The position numbers were made by a program, and so were the translations under genes. From the IMG/VR virus record IMGVR_UViG_3300013126_000276, positions 1 to 22,202 of that record: DNA of 22,202 nucleotides; one strand, 5' to 3'. Below the pieces are notes generated by a model. That model made no database searches. It saw nothing but the letters and a program-made list of their open reading frames with translations, and was not told the DNA's origin. The DNA comes from a virus. Below, piece after piece: positions 14,812-22,202 of the stretch (positions are counted from its first letter, which is position 1; the number at the start of each line of letters is the position of its first letter).

Positions 14812-16860
14812 TTATGCGCCTACTTCTTCAAAACTGATACCTGAACGAGTCGCAATAAAGTTCAATTGAATGTAATTAATTGATCTTGCAGGTTTGATGA
14901 ATATATCCGCAATAAATTCGTTACGATCAACTACTTCAGCAGTATTATTAGTTTCATCGCAAACAACTTTGAAATCATTAATACCTCTGCGGCCCTGTAC
15001 ATCTCTAAGGAAAGGCTCAACTAGATTTCTAAACTGTGCTCTTGTGAACGCATCATTAAATTCAAACAACTGAAACTTGGCAGCTGTTGCTATAGCTTTT
15101 TCTAAAACAATGAATAATCTTCTTACATTTATTCTATCAAAAGCGCTTGGTCTAGACAACATAGTTTTATCGCCAAATAATATTGTACCTTGCCCAGGGA
15201 AAGATACAACAGGATTTATTTCAGCTTTATATAATGTATCTCTATCAGTTTTTGAAGGTGAATATGCTAATTTAACCACATTCTTTATTTGGCCTCTACT
15301 AAATCCTGCAGGTGAAAACCATGGATCATTAGTGAAATCTGTTCTAGCACACAAACCCGCGGTATCACCGTTTAAAGGAACCCAACGATAAACATCGTTA
15401 TAACGATCATACTGATATTTCCATCCACTATCCATAACTGCAAAAGATGAATTAATATTTGTATCGTTTCTATAGGTTACTGTATTTGTAGCAGGTGCAC
15501 TGTTATAAACTACGTTTGATTGATCTGGAGATAAGAATACTAAACAGTCTCTTCTTACATCCACAACATTGTCTAAAACCCATTTAGAATCTGCGGAATT
15601 AGCATCACCCATAGGAATTAAACTAACGTCATACAACTCATCATTCTTAAATATTTCGTACGCAGCTCTTAAATTGCCTGAGGATGGAACACCTTGAGCG
15701 CCATCTTGCAAATCCATTTGCCTAATACCATTTGGAAACCCACCAGATGATATAGCAGACAACCTTGTAAAGGTATTACTTTTTGCGGTGCTACCCCAAT
15801 TAGAAATACCAGTATAATTAGGATGAGCTAACCAACGAATATATTCTGATCTTTGATTAATTACATCTTTGTAATAGTTAGTAGAACCATCTGCATTTTT
15901 AGCATCAGCAGCTTTGGATACATACGCATACTTTTCTATTACTGTGCCTGCTGCACCAGAAATTCTACCGTCAACATCTATAACAGCAACATGCAATTCA
16001 TCACCTGTGCCACCTAATGTGCTTACATAGGACGATGTGCCAGGAACAGATCTAAAACTATTACTATATGTCCATGCACTAAAATCTGAAGTGCTAGTGG
16101 AATCGAATAAGGATACTCTAATTGAATTACCTAACTCGCCAGGATATTTGGCAGCAAATTCTCCAAAAGTACTATTACCTGAAGAATGGTTATTTAGATA
16201 ATCGTCATCGTTGTAAACTATTTTATCATTAGTTAAAACTATATTACTAGTAGCTGTAACATTTGCATATACGTTACAAGAATCTCTGCCGGTAAACAAT
16301 CCACCGCCAGTAATATTATCAATAAGATAAATTTCAATTCTTGGTGGGTTTACATAACCATCGCCCGCATTTGCCAATGTAAATCCTGTAATAGCATTAC
16401 CAGAAACAATAACGCCTACATTGGCTACGGTAGCCTCTAAATTGTAAGTAGAGGATTCGGGCAATGTAACTAATGCTGCAATATTAGCATTACTACTACC
16501 GCTAGGACCAGCAACCCCCGGAGGCAACGCAATACTAAAAACTTCGGATTCTAATGCGGAACTTACTTTTCTTAGAGCAACTGCGTTTCTAGCAACGCCT
16601 TTATTGGCAGCGCGAACAACTTGTAAATTGTTACCATAACCTAGGAAATTAGCAGCAGTAAAAAATGATTTATATGTAGTATCGTTTGGTCCACCAAACT
16701 TTTTATATAGATTATTTTCAGAATCAATTGTGATTACTTCTTCCACAGGTCCCCATTGAAAGGTTCCGGCAAATGCTCCGGCCGTTGTAGCAACTGCAGG
16801 GACAATTGATGTCAAATCCTTTTCAGTTACTAAAACTCCAGGTGAAAGCTGAAATGCCAT
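14812..16860 (-). CDS. 18: Contractile tail sheath protein gp18
   Basis: gp18 subunits form the sheath that contracts on infection. The N-terminus (SPGVLVTEKDLTSIVPAVAT, 6-25) and QWGPVEEVITIDSE (35-48) are typical, as is the conserved C-terminal domain with DRINVRRLFIVLEKAI (about 577-592) and the FNDAFTRAQFRNLVEPFL region that follows. Residues about 110-370 are Asn/Ser/Thr-rich and form the variable protruding domain, which differs among phages. 682 aa compares with 659 in T4. An AAGGAGAA ribosome site precedes the ATG. A late promoter at 16913-16920 serves it, and a small hairpin lies in its leader. Confidence 0.97.
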   Translation of the reverse strand: MAFQLSPGVLVTEKDLTSIVPAVATTAGAFAGTFQWGPVEEVITIDSENNLYKKFGGPNDTTYKSFFTAANFLGYGNNLQVVRAANKGVARNAVALRKVSSALESEVFSIALPPGVAGPSGSSNANIAALVTLPESSTYNLEATVANVGVIVSGNAITGFTLANAGDGYVNPPRIEIYLIDNITGGGLFTGRDSCNVYANVTATSNIVLTNDKIVYNDDDYLNNHSSGNSTFGEFAAKYPGELGNSIRVSLFDSTSTSDFSAWTYSNSFRSVPGTSSYVSTLGGTGDELHVAVIDVDGRISGAAGTVIEKYAYVSKAADAKNADGSTNYYKDVINQRSEYIRWLAHPNYTGISNWGSTAKSNTFTRLSAISSGGFPNGIRQMDLQDGAQGVPSSGNLRAAYEIFKNDELYDVSLIPMGDANSADSKWVLDNVVDVRRDCLVFLSPDQSNVVYNSAPATNTVTYRNDTNINSSFAVMDSGWKYQYDRYNDVYRWVPLNGDTAGLCARTDFTNDPWFSPAGFSRGQIKNVVKLAYSPSKTDRDTLYKAEINPVVSFPGQGTILFGDKTMLSRPSAFDRINVRRLFIVLEKAIATAAKFQLFEFNDAFTRAQFRNLVEPFLRDVQGRRGINDFKVVCDETNNTAEVVDRNEFIADIFIKPARSINYIQLNFIATRSGISFEEVGA

Positions 16861-16883
16861 CTTGTTCTCCTTAAATTTTATAG

Positions 16884-16902
16884 ATAGTTGTCTTTCAACT
16901 AT
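16884..16902 (-). promoter_or_regulatory. Hairpin in the gp18 leader
   Basis: Minus-strand RNA has ATAGTTG pairing with CAACTAT around an AAAGA loop, a 7-bp AT-rich stem. It lies between the late box and the AAGGAG ribosome site of gp18. There is no U-run after it, so it is not an intrinsic terminator. It may be a leader structure affecting stability or translation of a highly expressed mRNA, or chance in AT-rich DNA. Confidence 0.4.
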
Positions 16903-16912
16903 GAATACTATT

Positions 16913-16920
16913 TATTTATA
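16913..16920 (-). promoter_or_regulatory. Late promoter (TATAAATA) of gp18, part of a palindrome
   Basis: Minus strand TATAAATA at 16920-16913, 53 bases before the gp18 ATG and just after the gp17 stop. It lies in the 12-base palindrome TATTTATAAATA (16913-16924), so the plus strand also reads TATAAATA at 16917-16924, pointing back into gp17. Confidence 0.85.
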
Positions 16921-16931
16921 AATACCAAAGT

Positions 16932-18641
16932 TTAGACACTTTCCATCCATTTTGTTTTAAGTTTTTGCATTTCTTTTTCAGGATCAGAATTGAACCATAT
17001 ATCATCCCCAATTCTTTCTGGAGGAGATTCTTTTAATTCCCCAATATCTAATATCCCAAATGGGGTCAAATCTTCTTCTATGTACTTAAACTGTTCTTCA
17101 TATAGAATAGTTCTAAGATTAATATTAGTCAATTCTTTGAAAAATGAATTATTAGCAGCCCAACCTAGTAAAACTAATGTCATTACCAAATCATCATGAT
17201 AACCTGCATCTGCAGCAAATGAATTTCTTACTTCTATAAAAGTAGATATTTCGTGGATTATATCTGGATCATGAATTAATAATTTATTAGTTTCAACTAA
17301 ACTCTTAAAATTTGTACAACCTAAAGATTTGACTTGCTTTGTAGTTCTAACCCCTAGAGTAGCACCAGATTGAAATCCTGCTGAGATAAATTGCCCAGAT
17401 TTTGAACTATGTCCCACAAAGAAAACGTTTTCATATTCTAATTCAGAATACAATGCGTCTGCAACTTGTTGTCCATTATCATTTATTTCTACTAAACAAA
17501 ATGCGTTATTATAATCTTTAGCAACCTTATGAATAATATTCGGATACATTAAAGGGCTTATTCGATTACTTCTATACTTCGCAACAACTTTATATGGAAA
17601 TGAGGTTATATCTGTTACAGTAAAGGCGCAATGATCTCCACCGACTCCCCTAGACGTATCTGCAACTAAAACATAAGTATGATTTTCGCCTTCAATTTTG
17701 CCATCATCATTTCTAGTTGCTCTTATTGGTTCTTCTAATATATCTAAATTGTCTTTAGAAAACACAAACCTTTTTGCTGACATTCTAGAAATCGTATCTG
17801 GATTAATTAAAGTATTTGAAGAACCTAAAAATCTACATAATACTTCTTGATTAAATTTTAGATCGCCAAGTAAGGCACGCTGTTGTTCTGCCCATTCCTC
17901 GGTTCTACCTGGAATTTTACTGTAATGTATATAGTGATGAATAAATCCATTTAAACCCTGTTCAGCCTCATTCCAGAATTTCCAAAAATGATTATAACCT
18001 AAAGGAGTGGATGTCAATAATATTTTTGTAGTTTCACCTGAAGAAATTGTAGGATAAACTGAAGTAAAAAATTCATCAGCCAAAGTATTAGGAATAATAG
18101 CAGCTTCGTCAATGTATAACCAATTTACAGATTTACCGCGAATACCAGAACTAGAAGTAGCTGATGTAAAAATTCTGCATCCATTTTCTAATTCTATGTC
18201 ACCCTTATTCCAAGTTTTCAATCCTTGTTGCATCCACAAAGGTAAAAATTCATACATTAACTGATATCTATAAAGCACTTCTCTTGCAGCAGACGATTTA
18301 TTAGCTAGTATTGCTACAGTTTTATTTTCTTGAAATAAAGTATACCATAAAATACAAGCAGCTGCTGTAATAGTTTTACCTTGTTGCCTACCCTCCATTA
18401 ATATAACTTTACGATTGTTAAGTATAATATCTACTTTTTCTTTTTGACAATCGTACAATTTAAATGGCACTAGGCCTTTATCTAAAGAAACTATAAAACA
18501 ATAGTTTTCAATAAAATAAATAGGATCCTTAGCACACTTTAAGATTTCCTTAACATTATCCTCAGTGTACTGAATTGGAAATCCAATTTGTTTTAAATTT
18601 TGATTTCCATTATAAGAATTTTTTACACTACTTGTTGTCAT
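16932..18641 (-). CDS. 17: Terminase large subunit gp17
   Basis: gp17 is the packaging motor: an N-terminal ATPase pumps DNA into the prohead and a C-terminal RNase H-fold nuclease cuts the concatemer. The Walker A motif is GRQQGKT (84-90), Walker B is WLYIDEA (174-180, catalytic E179) and the coupling motif is TSTP (210-213). In the nuclease domain D328 (VADTSRG), E385 (LVEIND) and D483 (YHDDLVMT) match the T4 metal-binding acidic residues. 569 aa compares with 610 in T4, so all parts are present. It overlaps gp16 by 14 bases. Late promoters downstream separate it from gp18; no terminator lies between. Confidence 0.98.
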   Translation of the reverse strand: MTTSSVKNSYNGNQNLKQIGFPIQYTEDNVKEILKCAKDPIYFIENYCFIVSLDKGLVPFKLYDCQKEKVDIILNNRKVILMEGRQQGKTITAAACILWYTLFQENKTVAILANKSSAAREVLYRYQLMYEFLPLWMQQGLKTWNKGDIELENGCRIFTSATSSSGIRGKSVNWLYIDEAAIIPNTLADEFFTSVYPTISSGETTKILLTSTPLGYNHFWKFWNEAEQGLNGFIHHYIHYSKIPGRTEEWAEQQRALLGDLKFNQEVLCRFLGSSNTLINPDTISRMSAKRFVFSKDNLDILEEPIRATRNDDGKIEGENHTYVLVADTSRGVGGDHCAFTVTDITSFPYKVVAKYRSNRISPLMYPNIIHKVAKDYNNAFCLVEINDNGQQVADALYSELEYENVFFVGHSSKSGQFISAGFQSGATLGVRTTKQVKSLGCTNFKSLVETNKLLIHDPDIIHEISTFIEVRNSFAADAGYHDDLVMTLVLLGWAANNSFFKELTNINLRTILYEEQFKYIEEDLTPFGILDIGELKESPPERIGDDIWFNSDPEKEMQKLKTKWMESV

Positions 18642-19050
18642 TCTGATTCTTTAATAACTTCAATAATTCTGTAGTAGAACCGGCAAATACAATATTATTT
18701 TGAGTACCAATACTATTAGTTTTAATTGCTGGATCTTCTATATCTAATTCTTTTACTTTCTTCTGTAAATCTAATAAATCTTTAGTCATATCAGACATAG
18801 TTTTCATTAATTGTCCTGCAACTTCAAATGATCTTGGATGCTCAGAATTTCTAGCCAAGTTAATCATGTCATCTAATGTAGAATCACCTTTCATAATTAA
18901 ACTACGTAATGTCCTGCGAGCTAATTGATAATCATCCTCAGTATCTTCTCTTTTATTAGAAGATACTACGGGCAAATAATCTTTACTTATATTTGATTCG
19001 GGTAAAGGTGTCAAATCAAAAATTTTATTCAATTCATCAATATTTTTCAT
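18628..19050 (-). CDS. 16: Terminase small subunit gp16
   Basis: gp16 oligomerises, binds DNA and regulates gp17. The central part has the conserved pattern of T4-like gp16: DDYQLARRTLRSLI (38-51), then MINLARNSEHPRSFEVAGQL (62-81) and a coiled-coil helix to about residue 106 (MSDMTKDLLDLQKKVKELD). The termini are disordered and polar. At 140 aa it is a little shorter than T4 gp16 (164 aa). Start and gp15 stop share a base (TAATG), and the end overlaps gp17 by 14 bases, so gp16 and gp17 should be translationally coupled. Confidence 0.93.
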   Translation of the reverse strand: MKNIDELNKIFDLTPLPESNISKDYLPVVSSNKREDTEDDYQLARRTLRSLIMKGDSTLDDMINLARNSEHPRSFEVAGQLMKTMSDMTKDLLDLQKKVKELDIEDPAIKTNSIGTQNNIVFAGSTTELLKLLKNQNDNK

Positions 19051-19802
19051 TAGAAATCTTCAAATGTTTCAATAAAATCGATACTATCCCCAGGTTTGGC
19101 TGTATTTGGTTCCACCTGAACTGTGTATTGTTGTTTTCTATCAGTTAAATCTGAGTTATCAAAAGTGTTGGCTATTACCTTTCTAATAATACCCTGTCTA
19201 TTAATAGGACCATAAAAATTAAGTTTCATTATAAATGATAGTGTCCAAATAATAGAACGTCTAGAAGCAAAGTCCCCTTCATAATTATCTTCAAATGATA
19301 AATTTTCTAATAGAATAGGTAAATCATTTTTTATATTTAAGGCGGGAATTGCCTTTAAAGTTAAATTATAATCTGGATTAAAATAGGGTAAAATCTGTTC
19401 AACAATTTGTAAACCATCATCTTGATTCTTAGAATAGATATACAAATTTATATTAATGTTATAAGGCGAAGGAGCATATTGCATATTCAATGTGGTGGTA
19501 CTAGTATTCAAACCTCTGTTTTGTTGGATAGGAGATATTTTTCTTGCAGGGTCGTACTGAATACCAGACATTTCAAATGACATTCTAGGCAAAATAATTT
19601 GAAAGCTTTTTTGCTCTACATCCGGCTGCTGTTCAATTCTGGCTAAAAATTTCTGTTTAGGAGCATATGCTAATGGCACTCTTAAGGATTCTATCACCTC
19701 TCCCGCAGAATTTTTTCTGTCTATAGTAATTTGATTAAACATATTTCCAAAAGCAATTATAGCTTTTCGAATTGTGCCCCAATAAAATTTCTCATCTAAC
19801 AT
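19050..19802 (-). CDS. 15: Tail completion and sheath stabiliser gp15
   Basis: gp15 caps the tail end that joins the head. Marks include the start MLDEKFYWGTIRKAIIAFGN (1-20), RVPLAYAPKQKFLARI (41-56), ILPRMSFEMSGIQYDPARKI (69-88) and YNININLYIYSKNQDDGLQIVEQILPYF with YNLTL after it. 250 aa compares with 272 in T4. The start shares a base with the gp14 stop (TAATG) and the stop shares a base with gp16. It is one of the most conserved neck-tail genes in this group. Confidence 0.95.
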   Translation of the reverse strand: MLDEKFYWGTIRKAIIAFGNMFNQITIDRKNSAGEVIESLRVPLAYAPKQKFLARIEQQPDVEQKSFQIILPRMSFEMSGIQYDPARKISPIQQNRGLNTSTTTLNMQYAPSPYNININLYIYSKNQDDGLQIVEQILPYFNPDYNLTLKAIPALNIKNDLPILLENLSFEDNYEGDFASRRSIIWTLSFIMKLNFYGPINRQGIIRKVIANTFDNSDLTDRKQQYTVQVEPNTAKPGDSIDFIETFEDF

Positions 19803-20548
19803 TATTTGAATACCTCACCGAATGGATTTCTTTCTGTGAAATCTAAAATATCATCAATATTGGTATCAAAATCATCATTTCTAATATTAGATTCTTCTTC
19901 TAAATCATTATATGTTTCTAAAATTAGACTTGTAGCTGAAAATTCTTCCAATAAAAAACTATCTCCATTTTCCTGAAGTAATTCATAATTGGTAATATCC
20001 ATATCTTTTTCATCAGCTATATCATCTATTTCCTCTATACCGGTATCTATATTTTCACTAGAATACTGATACAATTCACACTGTAATGTAAATACAAATA
20101 TTTTACCTATTTGGAAAAATGGTGTTTCGTTTTCAACTTTTCTTATTTCAAAAAAAGATTTAGTTAAAGGAAAATATAGAAGATCGCCTTCAGCGGGTCT
20201 GGTATCTAATATTTGATTTCCTGTTCTACCAACAGTTTCAAGCCATCTTTTTCTTGAAACTATAAAATTAGCAGTGTCTCTAATTTCCAAACCAAACTTT
20301 GTCATTAGTTCGCCGTCACCTTCAAACCCACCCACATTCTGTAAATACATTTCCAAAGGATAAGCATGTTCAAAAGAATTTAAAGGATCCTCACCTAAAA
20401 TTCTATCCTTATTATAAGCCTTGCGAGGAATGTAATAGATATCAAAACCATAAATCTTCAGACACTCTATAATTAAATCCTCATAGAGATTCTGCTCCGA
20501 TCTACGTCCCATCGGTATACCGGATTGAAAATAATGATTTGTAGGCAT
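19802..20548 (-). CDS. 14: Neck protein gp14
   Basis: gp14 joins gp13 to complete the head neck. The N-terminus (NHYFQSGIPMGRRSEQNLYE, 4-23), YGFDIYYIPRKAYNKDRILGED and the FGLEIRDTANFIVSRKRW segment are characteristic. The last ~100 residues are acidic and less conserved, ending in FTERNPFGEVFK. Length 248 aa is close to T4 gp14 (256 aa). It is set apart from gp13 by 63 bases, the largest gap in this block other than the gp18 leader, and has no strong Shine-Dalgarno before the ATG (GAAAAGAACAA). Confidence 0.95.
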   Translation of the reverse strand: MPTNHYFQSGIPMGRRSEQNLYEDLIIECLKIYGFDIYYIPRKAYNKDRILGEDPLNSFEHAYPLEMYLQNVGGFEGDGELMTKFGLEIRDTANFIVSRKRWLETVGRTGNQILDTRPAEGDLLYFPLTKSFFEIRKVENETPFFQIGKIFVFTLQCELYQYSSENIDTGIEEIDDIADEKDMDITNYELLQENGDSFLLEEFSATSLILETYNDLEEESNIRNDDFDTNIDDILDFTERNPFGEVFK

Positions 20549-20611
20549 TTGTTCTTTTCTATTGACTTTCTATAGACAAGGCTATATACTTCTCTATGAA
20601 GCTAGATGATA
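20549..20611. other. 63-base spacer between gp13 and gp14
   Basis: AT-rich non-coding DNA. It holds a short inverted repeat, TATAG and CTATA around CCTTGT (20571-20586, minus strand), and no late box, U-run terminator or consensus sigma-70 promoter. Its function is not apparent. Confidence 0.4.
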
Positions 20612-21355
20612 TTAGCCTGTAAAAAAGTCCACAGGTAATTCGAATCGAAGTTGTATTTCATCTTCAATAACCTTTATTTCATCAATAGCTTCTTGATATA
20701 TTTTATCACCGTTTAATACTACACCACCGGGTAATTGTACTCCATCAAACTTCTTGATGTTTTCACCCCATTGCCTTTTAAATAACGCAGTGCAATATCG
20801 TTTTAAAAACATATCATTATAAACATCGGTATACGTATCCGGATCAAGTATTCTATAGCATTCGATAATAATATAATCGCCGGCTACAGCATCAGCTGCC
20901 CAATCCATATCTAAATACAATTTATTCATATGCCTATTAAAACGAATAGGTTTAATACCTACTAGTAATTGATTAATTAATTCTATATGTTGTTTTACTT
21001 GGGCATAGTAAATTAAATCTGTAGACATTAAACTATAAAGATCATTTATTAGTATTTGGTATCTAATATCAAAAATATTAATACCAGAACTTCTATTACT
21101 AAAAGGCATAACTCTATTTACGCCCACTATATTATCATTTAATTCTACTGATTGGCTACTAATATTGTTAGCGGTTAACTGGTGCTTTAAGTACACCATT
21201 TCAACTGCATCATAATGATACTCTCTATAGAATTGAAAAGCATCATCTATTCTGTCCTCAATTTGATCTTCATCAATATTGATTTCAATTACAGGTTGCC
21301 CTAATCTACGTAAACAATAATCTTTGAGTGCCTCTCTTGATGTTACAGATGCCAT
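20612..21355 (-). CDS. 13: Neck protein gp13
   Basis: gp13 binds the portal after packaging and seals the head. Recognisable parts are the start with SREALKDYCLRRLGQPVIEI (5-24), the acidic DEDQIEDRIDDAFQFYREYHYDA region (28-50), PIRFNRHMNKLYLDMDW (136-152) and the C-terminal DPDTYTDVYNDMFLKRY and ALFKRQWGENIKKF segments. 247 aa is shorter than T4 gp13 (309 aa) but typical of marine relatives. Start and upstream stop share a base (TAATG). A late-promoter box lies 158 bases upstream, inside the preceding gene. Confidence 0.95.
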   Translation of the reverse strand: MASVTSREALKDYCLRRLGQPVIEINIDEDQIEDRIDDAFQFYREYHYDAVEMVYLKHQLTANNISSQSVELNDNIVGVNRVMPFSNRSSGINIFDIRYQILINDLYSLMSTDLIYYAQVKQHIELINQLLVGIKPIRFNRHMNKLYLDMDWAADAVAGDYIIIECYRILDPDTYTDVYNDMFLKRYCTALFKRQWGENIKKFDGVQLPGGVVLNGDKIYQEAIDEIKVIEDEIQLRFELPVDFFTG

Positions 21356-21687
21356 TATTTTGTTACCTCAGGTAAAACAGTTATAGCGCCTTCTTGTATT
21401 CTATAAACCAAATTAGAGTCATACAGTTCAACATCATAGACGTATCTGCCCGCTTTTAGGTTTGCGGTTTCGCCATAATTTAATGATATCGTGATATTAC
21501 CTGCAGCATTACTATTTATACTTGTCGTAAATGTTGTCGCATTCGCTGAATAATACGACCTACGCATTTTTGCTCTTGGGGACAATCCAGTTATATCTAT
21601 AGCAGATTTGGCTTTATCTTGATAAAGTACGTATTCTACAAAAGTAGCACCTTGGTCAACTACTAAATCTTTATATCTTTTTACCAT
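21355..21687 (-). CDS. Small Ig-like/BppU-N-type virion protein, 110 aa
   Basis: A beta-rich domain of the kind found at the N-terminus of phage baseplate upper proteins and in many small tail-associated proteins. The pattern is VDQGATF (10-16), DITGLSPRAKMRRS (31-44), then GNITISLNYGETANLKAGRYVYDVEL and a last strand with RIQEGAITVLPEV, where the G-(R/K)-Y-x-YD-(V/L)E piece is most typical. It has no cysteine or enzyme motif. Adjacent to gp13, it probably forms part of the baseplate, fibres or neck region. The start is one base from the end of the upstream gene, and its own coding sequence contains a late-promoter box. Confidence 0.75.
   Translation of the reverse strand: MVKRYKDLVVDQGATFVEYVLYQDKAKSAIDITGLSPRAKMRRSYYSANATTFTTSINSNAAGNITISLNYGETANLKAGRYVYDVELYDSNLVYRIQEGAITVLPEVTK
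21513..21520 (-). promoter_or_regulatory. Late-promoter box (TATAAATA) inside the gene before gp13
   Basis: An exact TATAAATA on the minus strand at 21520-21513, within codons for SINSN of the 110-aa protein. It points towards gp13 (ATG 158 bases downstream). T4 late promoters can lie inside genes, but an intragenic octamer in AT-rich DNA is weaker evidence than the three intergenic ones. Confidence 0.5.
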
Positions 21688-21688
21688 T

Positions 21689-22202
21689 TTAAGATTCTAT
21701 TTGTAATACTGATAGTTGTATTTGTATAGATTTAGAAGTACCACTAGTATTAGTTACCTTACAATAAATATAACCCGTAGTATTAGCATCAAATCCTGTT
21801 ATAGCTGGTGTATATACCTCAGTTTGTGCTGCAGGAGTTTGTAAATCTAATAAAATACCTGCATTTGCTGAATAAGATGTACCGTACGCTCTAGCAGCAT
21901 CTGCTGTTCTTGCATCAGAACTTATATAACATTGCACTCTTGATTGAGAATTGGTAACAAGCTTGCCTATAAAATAAGAACTATAACCTGTTACATTAAA
22001 GCTTTCTGAGGCACCAGATGCTAAAGTGGCAGTATTTGCTGTTAATGTTGTTCTTGTGCTAAGACCAGATCCACCACCTATTAGACTAGTACCATTAAAA
22101 CTTATGGTGCCCGCATTAGTAATTACCAAACCAGTTTGACCATCTACAGCTAAACCTACACTATTAACGCCCGAATGATATAAACCACTTCTTCTAGCAT
22201 TA
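21689..22202 (-). CDS. C-terminal part of a beta-rich structural/fibre protein, cut by the right edge
   Basis: The frame is open from the stop at 21689 right to the window edge, so the start lies beyond 22202. A TTG at 22129 could be taken as a start, but upstream codons continue without a stop in the same style (SGLYHSGVNSVGLAVDGQTG), so it is only an internal codon. The sequence has Gly/Asn/Thr-rich strands, then a C-terminal beta domain with SESFNVTGYSSYFIGKLV, RVQCYISSDARTADAARAY and KSIQIQLSVLQIES. It fits a tail-fibre or virion surface protein. It sits upstream of the small Ig-like gene and gp13, in the stretch where marine T4-like phages keep baseplate and fibre genes. Confidence 0.75.
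   Translation of the reverse strand, partial: NARRSGLYHSGVNSVGLAVDGQTGLVITNAGTISFNGTSLIGGGSGLSTRTTLTANTATLASGASESFNVTGYSSYFIGKLVTNSQSRVQCYISSDARTADAARAYGTSYSANAGILLDLQTPAAQTEVYTPAITGFDANTTGYIYCKVTNTSGTSKSIQIQLSVLQIES

Noticed and set aside
15077-15391. Plus-strand frame of 104 codons antisense to gp18
   Set aside because: It mirrors the conserved C-terminal sheath domain; no promoter or ribosome site supports it. Similar plus-strand frames at 1699-2046, 8317-8547, 9544-9756, 12519-12728, 13851-14069 and 16990-17199 were rejected for the same reason.
20580-20606. Possible MotA-type middle promoter between gp13 and gp14 (GCTTCA then TATATA)
   Set aside because: The box differs from the MotA consensus, spacing to the -10 is short, and neck genes are expected to be late.
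1-22202. tRNA genes, CRISPR arrays, insertion sequences, attachment sites
   Set aside because: None was seen on reading; coding density leaves almost no room, and no gene looks interrupted or frameshifted.

Overview
The window is a piece of a T4-like myovirus genome, AT-rich, with every gene on the minus strand and almost no non-coding DNA. Reading in transcription order (high to low coordinates), the order of recognisable T4 homologues is gp13, gp14, gp15, gp16, gp17, gp18, gp19, gp20, a small scaffold-type protein, gp21, gp22, gp23, then uvsY, uvsW and gp55. This is the conserved virion block of T4-like phages. The compact form, with uvsY-uvsW-gp55 close behind gp23, with folE and queE, and with no gp24 next to gp23, fits the marine (cyanophage or pelagiphage type) branch better than T4 itself. 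No host gene or photosynthesis gene is visible, so the host cannot be named from this window.

Layout. (1) 20612-22202: the end of a beta-rich structural or fibre protein that runs off the right edge, a small Ig-like/BppU-N-like protein, and neck protein gp13. (2) 14214-20548: neck gp14, tail completion gp15, terminase gp16 and gp17, sheath gp18, tube gp19. (3) 8775-14197: portal gp20, small gp68-like protein, a beta-rich possible decoration protein, protease gp21, scaffold gp22, major capsid gp23. (4) 4290-8700: a second protein of gp19 tube type, a GT-A glycosyltransferase, UvsY, UvsW, an Sm-like small protein and the late sigma factor gp55. (5) 1-4253: an accessory cassette of queE, a GT-B glycosyltransferase, a 68-aa unknown, folE, a second GT-B glycosyltransferase and the start of a further gene cut by the left edge.

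Regulation can be read directly. Four exact T4 late-promoter boxes (TATAAATA on the minus strand) lie at 8716-8723, 11272-11279, 16913-16920 and 21513-21520; gp55, the factor expected to read them, is encoded in the same window. A 9-bp stem with a UUCG loop and a U-run terminates the gp23 transcript at 8729-8754, and a late promoter restarts transcription six bases later for the tube paralogue. In contrast, the accessory cassette has two perfect host sigma-70 promoters (TTGACA-N18-TATAAT at 4274-4303 and TTGACA-N17-TATAAT at 252-280), which points to early expression of queE/folE/glycosyltransferase genes and of the gene at the left edge.

How it fits together: gp20-23 and the small proteins build and mature the prohead; gp16/17 package DNA; gp13/14/15 join head to tail; gp18/19 form the tail; UvsY/UvsW handle recombination-dependent replication; gp55 turns on the late genes. 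FolE and QueE catalyse two steps of the 7-deazaguanine (preQ0) pathway and sit in one operon with sugar-transfer enzymes. The points most worth checking are the QueE homologue with its third cluster cysteine displaced by a 36-residue insert, the promoter arrangement, the tube paralogue with its own late promoter, and the deazaguanine/glycosyltransferase cassette.
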